From Jatrophihabitans_A sp035248685 (GTDB lineage: Bacteria > Actinomycetota > Actinomycetes > Mycobacteriales > Jatrophihabitantaceae), in assembly GCA_035248685.1 (NCBI GenBank), contig DATFHF010000082.1, forward strand, positions 19,932 to 83,931: a stretch of DNA of 64,000 nt, in the 5' to 3' direction. Shown piece by piece: positions 44,691 to 53,629 of the stretch (the stretch's first letter is position 1; each line of letters begins with the position of its first letter). A program made the translations under genes and the position numbers. The notes beneath the pieces are model-generated. The model worked only from the letters and a program-made list of their open reading frames with translations, did no database searches and was not told where the DNA came from.

Positions 44691-45302
44691 ATGGCTAGCA
44701 AGCAGACCGCGGTCACCGAACCGGCCGCCGCCGGACCGCCGGCCGAGGTCGAACGTCCGATGCGAGCCGACGCTCGCCGCAACTACGAGCGGCTGCTCGC
44801 GGCCGGCCGGGCAGTGCTAGCCGAGCGGGGCAGCGAAGCCTCGATGGAGGAGATCGCCCGGCGAGCCGACGTGGGCGTCGGCACCCTGTACCGGCACTTC
44901 CCGCGCCGGATCGACCTGGTGGAGGCGGTTTATCGGGAAGACGTCGACGGCCTGGTCGAGCTGGCCCGAACGGTAAACCAGGACGCCGACCCGTGGCAGG
45001 GCCTGGTGGATTGGCTGATCGGGTTCGTCAAGTACGGCCAGTCCAAGCGAGTCTTCCTCACCGAACTGCACGAAGCCTTCGAGAAGAACCCCGACCTGGC
45101 ATTGAGCTCACGGGAGAAGATCGGTACCGCGGTGTCCAGCGTGCTGCGGCGGGCCCAAGAGGCCGGCGTGGCCCGCACCGACATCGACCAGGCCGACCTG
45201 ATGCAACTGGTCGGCGGAATGTGCATGGCCCGCAACGCCAGCTTCGCGCAGAACGAGCGGCTGCTGGGGCTGGTGCTGGACGGTATCCGCACCGGCAGCT
45301 GA
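44691..45302 (+). CDS. TetR-family transcription repressor
   Basis: 203 residues. The N-terminal HTH follows the family pattern: 'LLAAGRAVLAERGSEASMEE' and 'IARRADVGVGTLYRHFPRR'. The ligand-binding C-terminal domain is helical. It is divergent from the MFS exporter gene and probably represses it until a substrate binds. Confidence 0.93.
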   Translation: MASKQTAVTEPAAAGPPAEVERPMRADARRNYERLLAAGRAVLAERGSEASMEEIARRADVGVGTLYRHFPRRIDLVEAVYREDVDGLVELARTVNQDADPWQGLVDWLIGFVKYGQSKRVFLTELHEAFEKNPDLALSSREKIGTAVSSVLRRAQEAGVARTDIDQADLMQLVGGMCMARNASFAQNERLLGLVLDGIRTGS

Positions 45303-45325
45303 GCCGGCCAATAGAATTCTGAACC

Positions 45326-45865
45326 ATGCCTGGACGCGCCCGTCCGGTCGTCGTCGTCGGCGATCCGGTACTGCATACCCGCACCGAGCCGGTGACCGAC
45401 TTCGATAGCGAGCTGGCGCAGCTCATCGACGACATGTTCGCCACCATGTACGTCGCCGAGGGCGTCGGGCTGGCCGCCACCCAGATCGGGGTCAGCCGGG
45501 CGGTGTTCGTCTACGACTGCCCGGACGATGAGGACATCCGGCACAAGGGGCACGTGGTCAACCCGCGGGTCGTGGCGACCGCCGGCCCGGAGGAGAAGAA
45601 GGACGAGGGCTGCCTTTCGGTACCCGGCCCGTACGCAACGCTGGGACGACCGTACTCGGCCACCATCGCCGGCCAGGATCTCACCGGACAGCCGATCGAG
45701 CTGACCGGCACCGGTTTTCTGGCCCGCTGCTACCTGCACGAAACCGAGCACCTGGCCGGCACCCTCTACATCGACCACCTCAACCGCCGGCGGCGCACTC
45801 GGGTGCTGGAGGCTATCGAGCCGTTTCCGTGGAACGGCCCGCTGCCGTCCGTTGCCGCCCCGTGA
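45326..45865 (+). CDS. def: Peptide deformylase
   Basis: 179 residues. All three motifs are present: 'GVGLAATQIG', 'EGCLSVPG' with Cys96, and 'HETEHLAGTLYID' with His138, Glu139 and His142, so the metal-binding site is complete. It removes the formyl group from nascent proteins. Motif 3 reads HETEH where HExDH is usual. It follows tetR by 23 bases. Confidence 0.93.
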   Translation: MPGRARPVVVVGDPVLHTRTEPVTDFDSELAQLIDDMFATMYVAEGVGLAATQIGVSRAVFVYDCPDDEDIRHKGHVVNPRVVATAGPEEKKDEGCLSVPGPYATLGRPYSATIAGQDLTGQPIELTGTGFLARCYLHETEHLAGTLYIDHLNRRRRTRVLEAIEPFPWNGPLPSVAAP

Positions 45866-45969
45866 GCCGGCGCCGGCTGTAACAATCGTTCGTCGTTCAG
45901 CGCTGAAGGTTTACCGCCGATAGTGGCTTTGGACGACGACCAGCTCAACAGCAGCGGCTAGGAGGTCGA

Positions 45970-46623
45970 GTGGCTGACAGCGGCCCAATTGCCGTGCCGA
46001 ATCCGGCCGGTCGGGCCGCCTACTCCACCCGCCGCTCTGCCACCCCGGTTAGTGGTCGCAGCGCCGCCGTCCCGAACACCGACGAGCGGGCCGGCTGGAT
46101 CAGCGCGGCCCAAGCCGGCGATGAGGCGGCCTTCACCGCGCTCTACCTCGATACCCAACCCCGGCTGCTCGGTTACGCCACCGGGCTGGTGTGCGCCGAC
46201 GCGGAGGAAGTCACCGCCGAGGCGTGGCTCCAGATAGCCCGGGACCTGCCCCGCTTCACCGGCGACCTGGACGCGTTCCGGGGTTGGGCGTGCCGGATCG
46301 TGCGCAACCGCGCGATCGACTCGGTCCGCGCGCGGGGACGCCGGCCGGTCCACACCACCGGGTTGGCCGCGGTGGCAGCCGAACCGACCGAGCAGGACGC
46401 CGCCGAGTCGGCCTTGACCAACCTCGCCACCGCCGCGGCCATCGCGCTCATCGCGCGACTTCCGCGTGACCAGGCCGAAGCGGTGCTGCTGCGCGCCGTG
46501 GTCGGGCTCGATGCCGGCGCGGCGGGCAAGGTGCTTGGCAAGCGGGCCGGCGCGGTGCGGGTCGCCGCGCATCGCGGGCTGCGGACGCTGGCCCGGCTGC
46601 TTGCGGAGGCGGCCGATGAGTAA
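45970..46623 (+). CDS. ECF-type sigma factor
   Basis: 217 residues from GTG with GGAGG upstream. Region 2 is visible in 'AGDEAAFTALYLDTQPRLLG' through 'WACRIVRNRAIDSVRARGRR'. Region 4 is 'LIARLPRDQAEAVLLRAVVG' to 'RAGAVRVAAHRGLRTLARLL'. An unusual Ser/Pro-rich N-terminal extension of ~40 residues precedes region 2. The next gene starts 8 bases before its stop and encodes a membrane partner that is likely its anti-sigma factor. Confidence 0.88.
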   Translation: MADSGPIAVPNPAGRAAYSTRRSATPVSGRSAAVPNTDERAGWISAAQAGDEAAFTALYLDTQPRLLGYATGLVCADAEEVTAEAWLQIARDLPRFTGDLDAFRGWACRIVRNRAIDSVRARGRRPVHTTGLAAVAAEPTEQDAAESALTNLATAAAIALIARLPRDQAEAVLLRAVVGLDAGAAGKVLGKRAGAVRVAAHRGLRTLARLLAEAADE

Positions 46624-47500
46624 CGGCCGGCGGTCGATGAGTAACAACTGGCGTCCGCGCGACGCTGAGGGAAATGAGATGCGAAATCCGGTGATCCGTC
46701 GGTCCCGCGCTGACCTCGAGCGACTGCTCGATGGTCGGCCGGTCCGTCAGGATGCCCTCACCCAGCTGATCTCGGCTGCGCGGGCATCCGAAGCGCGGGT
46801 CGACGGTGTCGGTCTGGCCGCCGCGCTGGCGGCGTTCCGAAGCGTCTTGTCCCCCTACGCGCAAGCCAGCCCCCGGAGAAACTCCATGATCAAGAATGTG
46901 GCGGCCAAGATTGTGGCCGCGAAGCTGCTGATAGTTGGCGGAGTCGCCGTTGCCGCAACCGGCGGTATGGCCGCCGCGGCGTCCACCGGCTACCTGCCGA
47001 GCCCGCTGCCGCACTCGAACCACGCCTCGGACCTGTCCGTCGCCGCGGTAGCCAGCCACGGCAAGCCCTTCAGCACGCCCAGCTCGTCGGAGTCGGCGTC
47101 GGTCACCGACTCGGCATCGCCAACCGACACGGCAACGCCGACCGACACGGCAACGCCGACCGATTCGGCGTCGCCGACCGACTCGTCCGACGCGCACCCC
47201 TCGCCGTCCCTGCGCGGCCTGTGCCAGTCGTGGCTGTCCCGGCCGCACGAACACGGCAAGGCTGACACCAACCCGGCGTTCACCGTCCTGGTAACCGCCG
47301 CCGGCGGTACCGACGCGGTCCACGACTACTGCACCGCTCTGCTGTCGACGGCCCCCGGCCAGCCGACGCCGTCCGCCAGCTCGACGAGCCCGACCGAGTC
47401 GGGCACGCCCAGCCACACCGCGGGCCGGCCTAGCACGGTTCCGCCGGCGAGCCACCCGACCGGCAAGCCGACGCCGCTGCCCACCCCCTCGCACCCGTAA
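46616..47500 (+). CDS. Single-pass membrane protein, likely anti-sigma partner
   Basis: 294 residues from ATG at 46616, overlapping the sigma gene by 8 bases. A cytoplasmic N-terminal part ('RADLERLLDGRPVRQDALTQ', with 'AALAAFRSVL') resembles the sigma-binding region of RsdA-like proteins. A membrane helix ('LLIVGGVAVAATGGMAAAAS') is followed by an extracellular tail rich in Thr, Ser and Pro. The tail contains tandem 'TPTDTA' encoded by an 18-base repeat (about 47105-47180). Two cysteines lie in the outer domain. Role inferred from coupling to the sigma gene. Confidence 0.75.
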   Translation: MSNGRRSMSNNWRPRDAEGNEMRNPVIRRSRADLERLLDGRPVRQDALTQLISAARASEARVDGVGLAAALAAFRSVLSPYAQASPRRNSMIKNVAAKIVAAKLLIVGGVAVAATGGMAAAASTGYLPSPLPHSNHASDLSVAAVASHGKPFSTPSSSESASVTDSASPTDTATPTDTATPTDSASPTDSSDAHPSPSLRGLCQSWLSRPHEHGKADTNPAFTVLVTAAGGTDAVHDYCTALLSTAPGQPTPSASSTSPTESGTPSHTAGRPSTVPPASHPTGKPTPLPTPSHP

Positions 47501-47508
47501 CTTCCTCG

Positions 47509-47550
47509 ATCGTGCAAATTTCCCCCGCTGAGCCGGGGAATTTGCACGAT
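47509..47550. terminator. Bidirectional terminator
   Basis: ATCGTGCAAATTTCCCC pairs with GGGGAATTTGCACGAT (one bulged T) across a 9-base loop, between convergent genes ending at 47500 and 47569. Confidence 0.8.
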
Positions 47551-47568
47551 TCGGGTAAGGGTGAGGGG

Positions 47569-48591
47569 CTAGACGAGCAGTTCCGCGATCTGGATGGCGT
47601 TGAGCGCGGCGCCCTTGCGCAGGTTGTCGTTGGACACGAACAATGCCAGCCCGCGATCGCCGTCCACCCCGGGGTCCTGCCGGATCCGGCCGACGTAACT
47701 GGGATCCTGGCCGGCGGCCTGTAACGGCGTCGGCACGTCGGACAGCGCGACCCCCGGCGCGTCGGCCAGCAGCTCCCGGGCACGGGCCGGCGTCAGTGGA
47801 CGGGTGAACTCGGCGTTGATCGAGAGTGAGTGTCCGGTGAACACCGGCACCCGAACGCACGTCCCGGAGACCTTGAGATCCGGAATGCCGAGGATCTTAC
47901 GACTTTCGTTGCGCAGCTTCTGTTCCTCATCGGTCTCCTCGCTGCCATCGGCCACGATCGAGCCGGCCAGCGGCAGCACGTTGAACGCAACGGGCCGGGC
48001 GAACTTCACCGGTTCGCCGAGATCCACCGACAAGCCGTCATGGGTGAGGCTGGCGGCCGAGGAACCCGCCTTCTGCAACTGCGATTCGAGCTCTTCGACG
48101 CCGGCCAGGCCGCTACCGGAGACCGCCTGGTAGGTGGAGGTCACCAGCCGAAGCAAGCCGGCCTCGGCATGCAGTGGCCGCAGCACCGGCATCGCAGCCA
48201 TCGTGGTGCAGTTCGGATTGGCGATGATGCCCTTACGCATGCTGGCGATCGCATCCGGGTTGACCTCGCTGACCACCAGCGGAACATCCGGATCCATCCG
48301 CCAGGCCGAGGAATTGTCGATCACGATCACGCCGGCGGCGGTGAACCTCGGTGCCAACACGCGAGAACCGGCAGCCCCGGCCGAGAAGATCGCGATGTCC
48401 AACCCGGTCGGGTCGGCCACCGCCGCGTCCTCCACCGGCACTTGCCGGCCGTCGAACTCCAACGTGGAGCCGGCCGAGCGGGCTGAGGCGAAGAACCGGA
48501 TCTCGGTGATCGGGAACCGCCGTTCGAGCAATATCCGGCGAACCACCGAGCCCACCTGGCCGGTCGCACCGACCACGCCGATCTTGGTCAT
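47569..48591 (-). CDS. asd: Aspartate-semialdehyde dehydrogenase
   Basis: 340 residues. NADP-binding 'GATGQVGSVV', catalytic Cys128 in 'ANPNCTTMAAMPVLRPLH', and 'SGTCVRVPVFTGHS' with the substrate-binding residues are present. It reduces aspartyl phosphate to the semialdehyde in lysine, diaminopimelate, threonine and methionine synthesis. Start overlaps the lysC stop as ATGA, so the two are one operon (compare Rv3708c-Rv3709c). Confidence 0.96.
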   Translation of the reverse strand: MTKIGVVGATGQVGSVVRRILLERRFPITEIRFFASARSAGSTLEFDGRQVPVEDAAVADPTGLDIAIFSAGAAGSRVLAPRFTAAGVIVIDNSSAWRMDPDVPLVVSEVNPDAIASMRKGIIANPNCTTMAAMPVLRPLHAEAGLLRLVTSTYQAVSGSGLAGVEELESQLQKAGSSAASLTHDGLSVDLGEPVKFARPVAFNVLPLAGSIVADGSEETDEEQKLRNESRKILGIPDLKVSGTCVRVPVFTGHSLSINAEFTRPLTPARARELLADAPGVALSDVPTPLQAAGQDPSYVGRIRQDPGVDGDRGLALFVSNDNLRKGAALNAIQIAELLV

Positions 48592-49856
48592 CGGCCCGTC
48601 CCTCCGTAAACAACTGCTTGTTCTTCGTCAGAACCCAGCTCGAACGCATCGTGGACGGCGCGAACGGCGGCGTCCAGGTCGACGTCTCGAGTGACCACCG
48701 AGATCCGGATCTCGGAGGTGGAGATCATCTCGACGTTGACCCCGGCGTCGGCCAGCGCGGCGAAGAACGTCGCCGACACCCCGGGGTGGGACCGCATGCC
48801 GGCGCCGACCAGCGAGAGCTTGCCGATGTGATCGTCATAGAGCAGGCCTTCGAAACCGATCTCCTGCTGGATCTTGGTCAGCGCCTGCACCGCGTTGGGC
48901 CCGTCGGACTTGGGCAGCGTGAAGGAGATATCGGTGCGGCCGGTGCCCTTGGTGGACACGTTCTGCACGATCATGTCGAGGTTCGTCTCGGACTCGGCCA
49001 GCGCGCGGAACAGCCCGGCGGCCTGGCCCGGCTTGTCGGGCACGCCGACCACGGTGACCTTGGCCTCACTGCGGTCGTGCGCGACGCCGGAGATGATCGC
49101 CTGTTCCATGCTCAGATCCTCCATGTTTCCAACCACGATCGTGCCGGGCAGGTTCGAGAACGAGGAGCGGACGTGGATCGGCACCCCGTACCGGCGGCCG
49201 TACTCCACGCACCGCAGCATCAGCACCTTGGCGCCGCAGGCCGCCATCTCGAGCATCTCCTCGTAGCTGATGCTCTCCAGCTTCCGGGCGTTCGGCACGA
49301 TCCGCGGATCGGCGGTGAATACCCCGTCCACGTCGGTGTAAATCTCGCAGACATCGGCTTTCAGCGCGGCCGCCAACGCCACCGCGGTGGTGTCCGAGCC
49401 ACCCCGGCCGAGCGTGGTGATGTCCTTGGTGTCGGGGGAAACCCCTTGGAAACCGGCCACGATCGCGACGTTGCCCTCGGCGACGGAGTTCTGCACCCGT
49501 CCCGGCGTGATGTTGACGATCCGGGCCCGACCGTGCACCGCCGTGGTCAACACGCCGGCCTGGGATCCGGTGAACGACTCGGCGGGGTAGCCCAGTGAGT
49601 GAATGGCCATTGCCAGCAAGGCCATCGAGATCCGCTCGCCGGCGGTCAGCAGCATGTCGAACTCGCGACCGGACGGCACCGGGACGATCTGCTTGGCCAG
49701 ATCGATCAACTCGTCGGTGGTGTCGCCCATCGCCGACACCACCACCACAACGTCGTTGCCGTCGCGCCGGGTGGCCACGATGCGCTCGGCCACCCGCTTG
49801 ATCCGCTCGGCGTCGGCGACGGACGAGCCGCCATATTTCTGCACGACCAGTGCCAC
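48588..49856 (-). CDS. lysC: Aspartokinase
   Basis: 422 residues from GTG at 49856; the open frame continues to 49952 without family similarity. 'KYGGSSV' (kinase loop), 'GRGGSDTTAVALAAAL' and 'YTDVDGVFTADPR' are typical. Two ACT domains form the C-terminal third ('VSTKGTGRTDISFTLP', 'MISTSEIRISVVT'), where lysine and threonine exert feedback inhibition. It phosphorylates aspartate, the first step of the aspartate family pathway. An internal start producing a separate regulatory subunit is known in relatives. Confidence 0.95.
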   Translation of the reverse strand: MALVVQKYGGSSVADAERIKRVAERIVATRRDGNDVVVVVSAMGDTTDELIDLAKQIVPVPSGREFDMLLTAGERISMALLAMAIHSLGYPAESFTGSQAGVLTTAVHGRARIVNITPGRVQNSVAEGNVAIVAGFQGVSPDTKDITTLGRGGSDTTAVALAAALKADVCEIYTDVDGVFTADPRIVPNARKLESISYEEMLEMAACGAKVLMLRCVEYGRRYGVPIHVRSSFSNLPGTIVVGNMEDLSMEQAIISGVAHDRSEAKVTVVGVPDKPGQAAGLFRALAESETNLDMIVQNVSTKGTGRTDISFTLPKSDGPNAVQALTKIQQEIGFEGLLYDDHIGKLSLVGAGMRSHPGVSATFFAALADAGVNVEMISTSEIRISVVTRDVDLDAAVRAVHDAFELGSDEEQAVVYGGTGR

Positions 49857-50059
49857 GTCTGTTGCGCCTTTCGGTTCAGTCAGCCGGCTCGGGAAAGACA
49901 GCTGCCACGATGCGGCTGGCCAGGTCAGTCTAAACGACTCGCTCCACCGCATTGTGTGACCACAGCCGTAGGCGTTATCAACACGTGCATTGACAGCGCT
50001 GCACTTCGGCGATGCAATCGCAAATATGCGATGTCGTGAATTTCGGGGGGATGATCGAC

Positions 50060-50539
50060 ATGTCAGCTAGCCAGCCGTCCTGGAGCACCGCCACCAGCCG
50101 TACCGAATCCAGGTATCCGCGCCTCAGCAGGTTGATCGAACGGACTCGCTGGTTCGAGCTGGTATTCACCGTGTTGGCGTTGCTCGTTTGGGACTTTGCG
50201 GCGTTCTTCCTCGGCGGGGTGGCTATCAACGAGCTACGTTGCCCCGCCAGTGCTTGCGGGCCGGCCAACTCGAAGGCAATTCCGCTGCCTACCCAGCTCC
50301 AAATACTGCACGATGCCACCTGGGTGATGCCGGTGCTGCTCGCCCTGCCGCTGCTGGTCGGGCTCTTCTTTCGCCGGTGGCTGGTACTGATCGCGCTGGT
50401 GCAGGTCATGGTGTGCGCGTTCCTGCTGGTACACATCGTCGGCCAAGCCCAACTGACCGATGACCGGCTGCACGGCCGAGTGCCGTGCTGGAACAAGGCT
50501 TACACCCCGACCAACTGCCCGTGGGAGGGGCACAACTAG
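50060..50539 (+). CDS. Small membrane protein of unknown function
   Basis: 159 residues from ATG at 50060, with GGGGGG 8 bases upstream (ATG at 50051 also possible). Three hydrophobic helices: 'WFELVFTVLALLVWDFAAFF', 'WVMPVLLALPLLVGLFF' and 'LVLIALVQVMVCAFLLVHIV'. Four cysteines lie in the loop after helix 1 (C-x4-C) and in the tail ('VPCWNKAYTPTNCPW'), all probably outside the membrane, so disulfides are likely. It ends one base before the convergent gabT. Not recognised. Confidence 0.65.
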   Translation: MSASQPSWSTATSRTESRYPRLSRLIERTRWFELVFTVLALLVWDFAAFFLGGVAINELRCPASACGPANSKAIPLPTQLQILHDATWVMPVLLALPLLVGLFFRRWLVLIALVQVMVCAFLLVHIVGQAQLTDDRLHGRVPCWNKAYTPTNCPWEGHN

Positions 50540-50540
50540 C

Positions 50541-51872
50541 TCAGACCGCGGCGGCGAAGGCCTGCTCGAACAGATCCAGCCCTTCGTGCACCAGCTCGTC
50601 GCCGATCGACAGCGGCGGCAGGAACCGGAACACGTTGCCGAAGGTGCCGGCGGTTAGGGTGACCAGGCCCTGCTGGTGGCAGCCGGCGTTGACCCGGGCG
50701 GTCAGCGCGGCATCCGGTGTCTTGTCACCGGCCCCCGCCACCAGCTCGATGGCCAGCATCGCGCCCCGGCCGCGTACCTCGCCGATCTGCGGGTACTTCT
50801 CGGCCAACTGCTGCAACCGCGGCAGGAAGATCGCCTCGATCTCCTTGGCTCGGGCCGGCAGGTTCTCCGCGCGCATCGTCTCGATCGCCCCCAGCGCAGC
50901 CGCGCAGGCCACCGGGTTGCCGCCATAGGTGCCACCCAGGCCACCTGGGTGGATCGAGTCCATCACCTCGGCCCGGCCGGTCACGCCGGCCAGCGGCAGG
51001 CCGCCGGCAATGCCCTTCGCGGTGGTGATCAGATCCGGCACCACAGCCTCGAACTCGCAGGCGAACCAGTCGCCGGTACGGCAGAAGCCGGACTGGATCT
51101 CATCGGCGATGAACAGGATCCCGTGCTCTGCGCACCAGTCGGCGACCAGCTTGACGAAGCCGGGCGCCGGCACGATGAAGCCGCCCTCGCCCTGGATCGG
51201 TTCCAGCAGCACAGCGGCGGTGTTGCTCTCCCCCACCTGGGCGTGCACCACATCGACGAACGTGGCGAAGGCTTCGGTCGCGCAGTTGTCCGGCCCGGTC
51301 GGCCACCGGAACGGATAGGCCATCGGCACCCGGTAGATCTCGTTGGCGAACGGGCCGAACCGGTGCTTGTACGGCATGCTCTTCGCGGTCAACGCCATGG
51401 TCAGGTTGGTCCGACCGTGGTAGGCGTGGTCGAAGGCGACGATGGCCTGCCGGCCGGTGTAGGACCGGGCCACCTTCACCGCGTTCTCGACCGCCTCGGC
51501 GCCGGAGTTGAACAAGGCCGAGCGCTTGTCGTGGCTACCCGGCGTGAGCTCGTTCAGCGCCTCGGCAACCTCCAGGTACTCCGCGTACGGGGTCACCATG
51601 AAGCAGGTGTGGGTGAAGTCGGCCACCTGCTGCTGCACCCGCTCGACTACCCGGGGTGCGGCGTTTCCGACGGTGGTCACCGCAATACCCGAGCCGAAGT
51701 CGATCAGCTGGTTGCCGTCGGCGTCGACCAGGATGCCGCCGCCGGCCCGCTCGACGTAGATCGGCAGGCCGGTGCTGACGCCGGCCGAGACGGCGCCGAG
51801 CTTGCGCCGGTGCAGTTCGGTCGAGCGGGGGCCGGGGATCTCGGTGTGCAGGATCCGCTTCTGCTCGATCAT
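50541..51872 (-). CDS. gabT: 4-aminobutyrate aminotransferase
   Basis: 443 residues, class III PLP aminotransferase. 'FIADEIQSGFCRTGDWFACE' holds the PLP-binding aspartate and 'LITTAKGIAGGLPLAGVTGR' the Schiff-base lysine. 'RLRS'-like start 'PGPRSTELHRRKLGAVSAGV' is typical of actinobacterial GabT. It converts GABA and 2-oxoglutarate to succinate semialdehyde and glutamate. It follows an aldehyde dehydrogenase gene by 34 bases, on the same strand. Confidence 0.93.
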   Translation of the reverse strand: MIEQKRILHTEIPGPRSTELHRRKLGAVSAGVSTGLPIYVERAGGGILVDADGNQLIDFGSGIAVTTVGNAAPRVVERVQQQVADFTHTCFMVTPYAEYLEVAEALNELTPGSHDKRSALFNSGAEAVENAVKVARSYTGRQAIVAFDHAYHGRTNLTMALTAKSMPYKHRFGPFANEIYRVPMAYPFRWPTGPDNCATEAFATFVDVVHAQVGESNTAAVLLEPIQGEGGFIVPAPGFVKLVADWCAEHGILFIADEIQSGFCRTGDWFACEFEAVVPDLITTAKGIAGGLPLAGVTGRAEVMDSIHPGGLGGTYGGNPVACAAALGAIETMRAENLPARAKEIEAIFLPRLQQLAEKYPQIGEVRGRGAMLAIELVAGAGDKTPDAALTARVNAGCHQQGLVTLTAGTFGNVFRFLPPLSIGDELVHEGLDLFEQAFAAAV

Positions 51873-51906
51873 GGCAACCTCATCAGGAATCGATTGAATG
51901 CGCGGT

Positions 51907-53337
51907 TCAGAAGTCGATGTTGTGCATCACGTGCTTGATCCTGGTGTAGTCCTCCAGGCCGTACATCGACAGGTCCTTACCGTAGCCCGAGTGCTTGAAG
52001 CCGCCGTGTGGCATCTCGGCGACCAGCGGGATGTGGGTGTTCACCCAGACACAGCCGAAATCCAACCGGCGAGACACCCGCATGGCCCGCCCGTGATCAC
52101 GCGTCCAGATCGAGGACGCCAGGCCGTACTCCACCCCGTTGGCCCACCGGATCGCCTCGTCCTCGTCGGTGAATGCCTGCACGGTGATGACCGGACCGAA
52201 GATCTCGGTCTGGGACTGCTCATCGTCCTGGCGCAACCCGGACAGCACGGTCGGGGCATAGAAGTAACCGGTCTCGCCCTGCCTGCTACCGCCGGCCAGC
52301 ACCGAGGCGTGCTCGGGCAACCGTTCCACCAGGCCGGACACGTGCCGCAACTGGTTGGCGTTGTTGAGCGGGCCGTAGAGCACATCGTCATCGTCGGCAG
52401 CCCCGGTTTTGGTCGAGCGAGCCTGTTCGGCCAGTGCCGCGGCGAACTCGTCGGCGAAACCGGCCGGCGCCAACACGCGGGTCGCGGCTGTGCAGTCCTG
52501 GCCGGCGTTGAAGTAGCCGGCGATTGCGATCGCCTCGGCGGCCGCGGCCACGTCCACGTCATCGAAGACGATCACCGGCGCCTTGCCGCCGAGCTCCAGG
52601 TGCACCTTCTTCAGGTCGGCCGCGGCGGCCTCGGCGACCTGGATGCCGGCCCGGGCCGAGCCGGTAATCGACACCATCGACGGCGTCCGGTGCGCCACCA
52701 GCGCCCGGCCGGTGTCGCGATCGCCACAGATCACATTGAAGACGCCGGGCGGGAAGAACTCGGCTGCGATCTCGGCCAGCAGCACCGAGGAGGCCGGTGT
52801 GGTATCCGACGGCTTCAACACCACCGTGTTGCCGGCGGCCAACGCCGGGGCGAACTTCCAGACCGCCATCATCATCGGGTAGTTCCAGGGGGCGACCTGC
52901 CCGCATACTCCGATCGGTTCCCGGCGGATATAGGAGGTGTGCCCGGCCATATACTCGCCGGCCGACTTGCCCTCCAGCACCCGGGCGGCGCCGGCGAAGA
53001 ACCGGATCTGGTCCACCATCGGCGGAACTTCCTCGCTGCGGGTCAGCCCGATCGGCTTGCCGGTGTTCTCGCTCTCGACCGCGATGATCTCCTCGGCGCG
53101 CGACTCAATCGCGTCGGCCAACCTCAGCAGGGCTCGTTGCCGCTCGCTCGGTGTGCTGTCCCGCCAGGTCTCGAACGCGCCGGCCGCCGCCTGGTAGGCC
53201 CGGTCGACGTCCTCGGCTCCGGATAGCGGTGAGGTCAAGTAGACCTCGCCGGTGGCCGGATTTGTCACATCAAGCGTCCGGCCGTCCGCGGCGGCGACCG
53301 ACTCACCGTTGATGAAATTCGACACAGAGCGTGCCAT
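51907..53337 (-). CDS. Gamma-aminobutyraldehyde dehydrogenase-like aldehyde dehydrogenase
   Basis: 476 residues. Catalytic Glu248 ('HLELGGKAPVIVFDDVD') and Cys282 ('FNAGQDCTAATRV') are in place; 'TGSARAGIQVAEAAA' binds the cofactor. Sequence style and the coupled gabT gene fit oxidation of 4-aminobutanal to GABA in putrescine breakdown. A succinate-semialdehyde role is the alternative. First gene of the two-gene operon. Confidence 0.88.
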   Translation of the reverse strand: MARSVSNFINGESVAAADGRTLDVTNPATGEVYLTSPLSGAEDVDRAYQAAAGAFETWRDSTPSERQRALLRLADAIESRAEEIIAVESENTGKPIGLTRSEEVPPMVDQIRFFAGAARVLEGKSAGEYMAGHTSYIRREPIGVCGQVAPWNYPMMMAVWKFAPALAAGNTVVLKPSDTTPASSVLLAEIAAEFFPPGVFNVICGDRDTGRALVAHRTPSMVSITGSARAGIQVAEAAAADLKKVHLELGGKAPVIVFDDVDVAAAAEAIAIAGYFNAGQDCTAATRVLAPAGFADEFAAALAEQARSTKTGAADDDDVLYGPLNNANQLRHVSGLVERLPEHASVLAGGSRQGETGYFYAPTVLSGLRQDDEQSQTEIFGPVITVQAFTDEDEAIRWANGVEYGLASSIWTRDHGRAMRVSRRLDFGCVWVNTHIPLVAEMPHGGFKHSGYGKDLSMYGLEDYTRIKHVMHNIDF

Positions 53338-53629
53338 TGCCTGCCTCTCCAGCTGAAGATGAGCAACGATTCCAGGACTTGTTCTACCGGTCGCCCGATC
53401 AAAACACCATGCGGCAGTGAGCCCTCACCCGGGCTGCTCCATCATGCCGCTGCCACCCGACAAGCTGAGGCGGACCTGAGTTGAAGGCCCCCCAGGCCGT
53501 TGCATTTTGGGTCCAGGACTCCTCGCCCCGCTAAACTCAGCCCGCTGCCCATAGCCACATGTGGTCGCACCTGAGGCCTGGCGGCCGATATTTCACGTCT
53601 GGGATCGCAGGACACAGAACGGATTACGC

